DNA of 64,000 nt from Hyphomicrobiales bacterium. GTDB taxonomy: Bacteria > Pseudomonadota > Alphaproteobacteria > Rhizobiales > Rhizobiaceae. The DNA is taken from assembly GCA_900466875.1 (NCBI GenBank), contig UBNQ01000027.1, forward strand, positions 1 to 64,000, in the 5' to 3' direction. The notes beneath the pieces are model-generated. The model was given only the letters and a program-made list of their open reading frames with translations. It was not told where the DNA came from and ran no database searches. The stretch's first letter is position 1. Each line of letters begins with the position of its first letter. Below, one piece after another: positions 63,208 to 64,000 of this stretch. The position numbers and the translations under genes were made by a program.

Positions 63208-64000
63208 ACTGCAGAAGCGGGCAAACACCTCCACGCTGTTCTCCATCCTGTCGCCGCTGCTCGCACTCGCGCTGACGCTGGTGGCCGGCGCGATCATGTT
63301 CGGGCTTCTTGGCAAAAGCCCGCTCGGCTCGCTCTATATCTATTTCGTCGAGCCGCTGCTCGATGTCTGGTCGCTGCATGAACTGGCGATCAAGGCCGCG
63401 CCGCTGATCCTGATCGCGGTCGGCCTGTCGATCTGTTTCCGGTCGAACAACTGGAATATCGGCGCGGAAGGGCAGTTCACCATCGGTGCGATCACCGGCT
63501 CGATCCTGCCGGTCCTGAACCCCGAATGGCATTCGCCGCTCATCCTGCCGCTGATGCTGGTGATGGGGATGATCGGAGGCGCGCTTTACGCGGGCATTCC
63601 GGCGTTGCTCAAGACCCGGTTCAACACCAACGAAATCCTGACCAGCCTGATGCTGGTCTATATCGCGCAGCTGTTTCTCGACTGGCTGGTGCGCGGCCCA
63701 TGGCGCGATCCGCAGGGTTACAATTTCCCGCAGACGAAGAGCTTCCAGCCGGAAGCGGTGCTTCCGGAAATCCTCGATTCCGGCCGTGCGCATCTGGGCA
63801 TCGTCTTTGCGATCATCGCGGCCGTGGCGCTGTGGTTCATGATGCGCTTCATGCTCAAGGGCTTTCAGGTCTCCGTGCTGGGCCAGTCTGAACGGGCAGG
63901 GCGGTTTGCCGGCTTTTCGGCGAAGAAAATGGTCTGGTTCTCTATGCTGCTGTCCGGCGCGCTTGCAGGACTTGCCGGTATTTCGGAAGTGTCCGGCTCT
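63197..64000 (+). CDS. ABC importer permease, nucleoside type (partial)
   Basis: The first 268 residues are visible; the gene runs off the right edge. It begins MRIELQKRANTSTLFSILSP and shows repeated helices (LALTLVAGAIMFGLLG, AAPLILIAVGLSICFR) with the family phrases SNNWNIGAEGQFTIGAITGS, LKTRFNTNEILTSLMLVYIA and VSVLGQSERAGRFAGFSAKK. These match the BMP/NupB-type permease partners of nucleoside importers. ATG 63197 overlaps the ATPase stop, so translation is coupled. A second permease and a BmpA-like binding protein would be expected beyond the window. Confidence 0.92.
   Translation, partial: MRIELQKRANTSTLFSILSPLLALALTLVAGAIMFGLLGKSPLGSLYIYFVEPLLDVWSLHELAIKAAPLILIAVGLSICFRSNNWNIGAEGQFTIGAITGSILPVLNPEWHSPLILPLMLVMGMIGGALYAGIPALLKTRFNTNEILTSLMLVYIAQLFLDWLVRGPWRDPQGYNFPQTKSFQPEAVLPEILDSGRAHLGIVFAIIAAVALWFMMRFMLKGFQVSVLGQSERAGRFAGFSAKKMVWFSMLLSGALAGLAGISEVSGS

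Overview
The window is a gene-dense, GC-rich stretch of core chromosome from an alphaproteobacterium of the Rhizobiaceae (Rhizobium/Agrobacterium/Sinorhizobium type). This rests on the protein sequences (phosphatidylcholine synthase, a transglutaminase-like cysteine peptidase, DUF1489, DUF2336, DUF6074, a bacteriophytochrome laid out like Agrobacterium Agp2), on tRNA promoters that fit the rhizobial CTTGAC-N17-CTATAT form, and on palindromic intergenic repeats of the kind scattered through rhizobial genomes. I see no prophage, transposase, integrase or CRISPR array. Both ends cut genes: a glutathione-dependent formaldehyde dehydrogenase at the left and a nucleoside-type ABC permease at the right.

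Layout. 1-7.2 kb: formaldehyde dehydrogenase, a GNAT acetyltransferase, a DMT exporter, a PagL-like outer-membrane protein, tRNA-Leu(GAG), lipB-osmC, two BON-domain proteins and a peptide-deformylase-like protein whose active site is degenerate. 7.3-13.4 kb: mgtE, a LiuR-like MerR regulator with a palindromic operator, two membrane proteins, sdaA, DUF1489. 13.4-20.9 kb: an envelope and signalling block with a SPOR-tailed D,D-carboxypeptidase, a LapG-type (BTLCP) cysteine peptidase preceded by an array of degenerate 22-bp repeats, a double-PilZ protein, a PAS protein, rhomboid, CBS pair and patatin. 21-32.5 kb: hisI-folE, an Fe-S scaffold protein, a 194-bp inverted-repeat element, yidD, thrS, an acyltransferase, secreted proteins of unknown function, flavin enzymes, DUF2336 and an AI-2E-type transporter.

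32.7-43.8 kb: a phytochrome kinase with fused receiver, pdxY, parE, an alpha/beta hydrolase, tpiA-secG-pyrG and a PanE-like reductase. 43.9-50.8 kb: a compact minus-strand cluster ppiD-trpD-trpC-moaC-moeA-phr (tryptophan and molybdenum cofactor synthesis, with a photolyase at its end). 51-64 kb: several very small proteins, a MacAB-like tripartite exporter, tRNA-Lys(TTT), ccdA, an AEC transporter, a UbiH-type hydroxylase, pcs and the start of a nucleoside/basic-membrane-protein type ABC importer.

The genes are mostly housekeeping. The most unusual points are the 22-bp repeat array beside the LapG-type protease and PilZ protein, the deformylase paralogue that has lost metal ligands, the 45-bp inverted-repeat element, and three unannotated small proteins with strong ribosome-binding sites. 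Start codons were chosen from Shine-Dalgarno sequences, signal peptides and overlaps, and often differ from the longest open frame.
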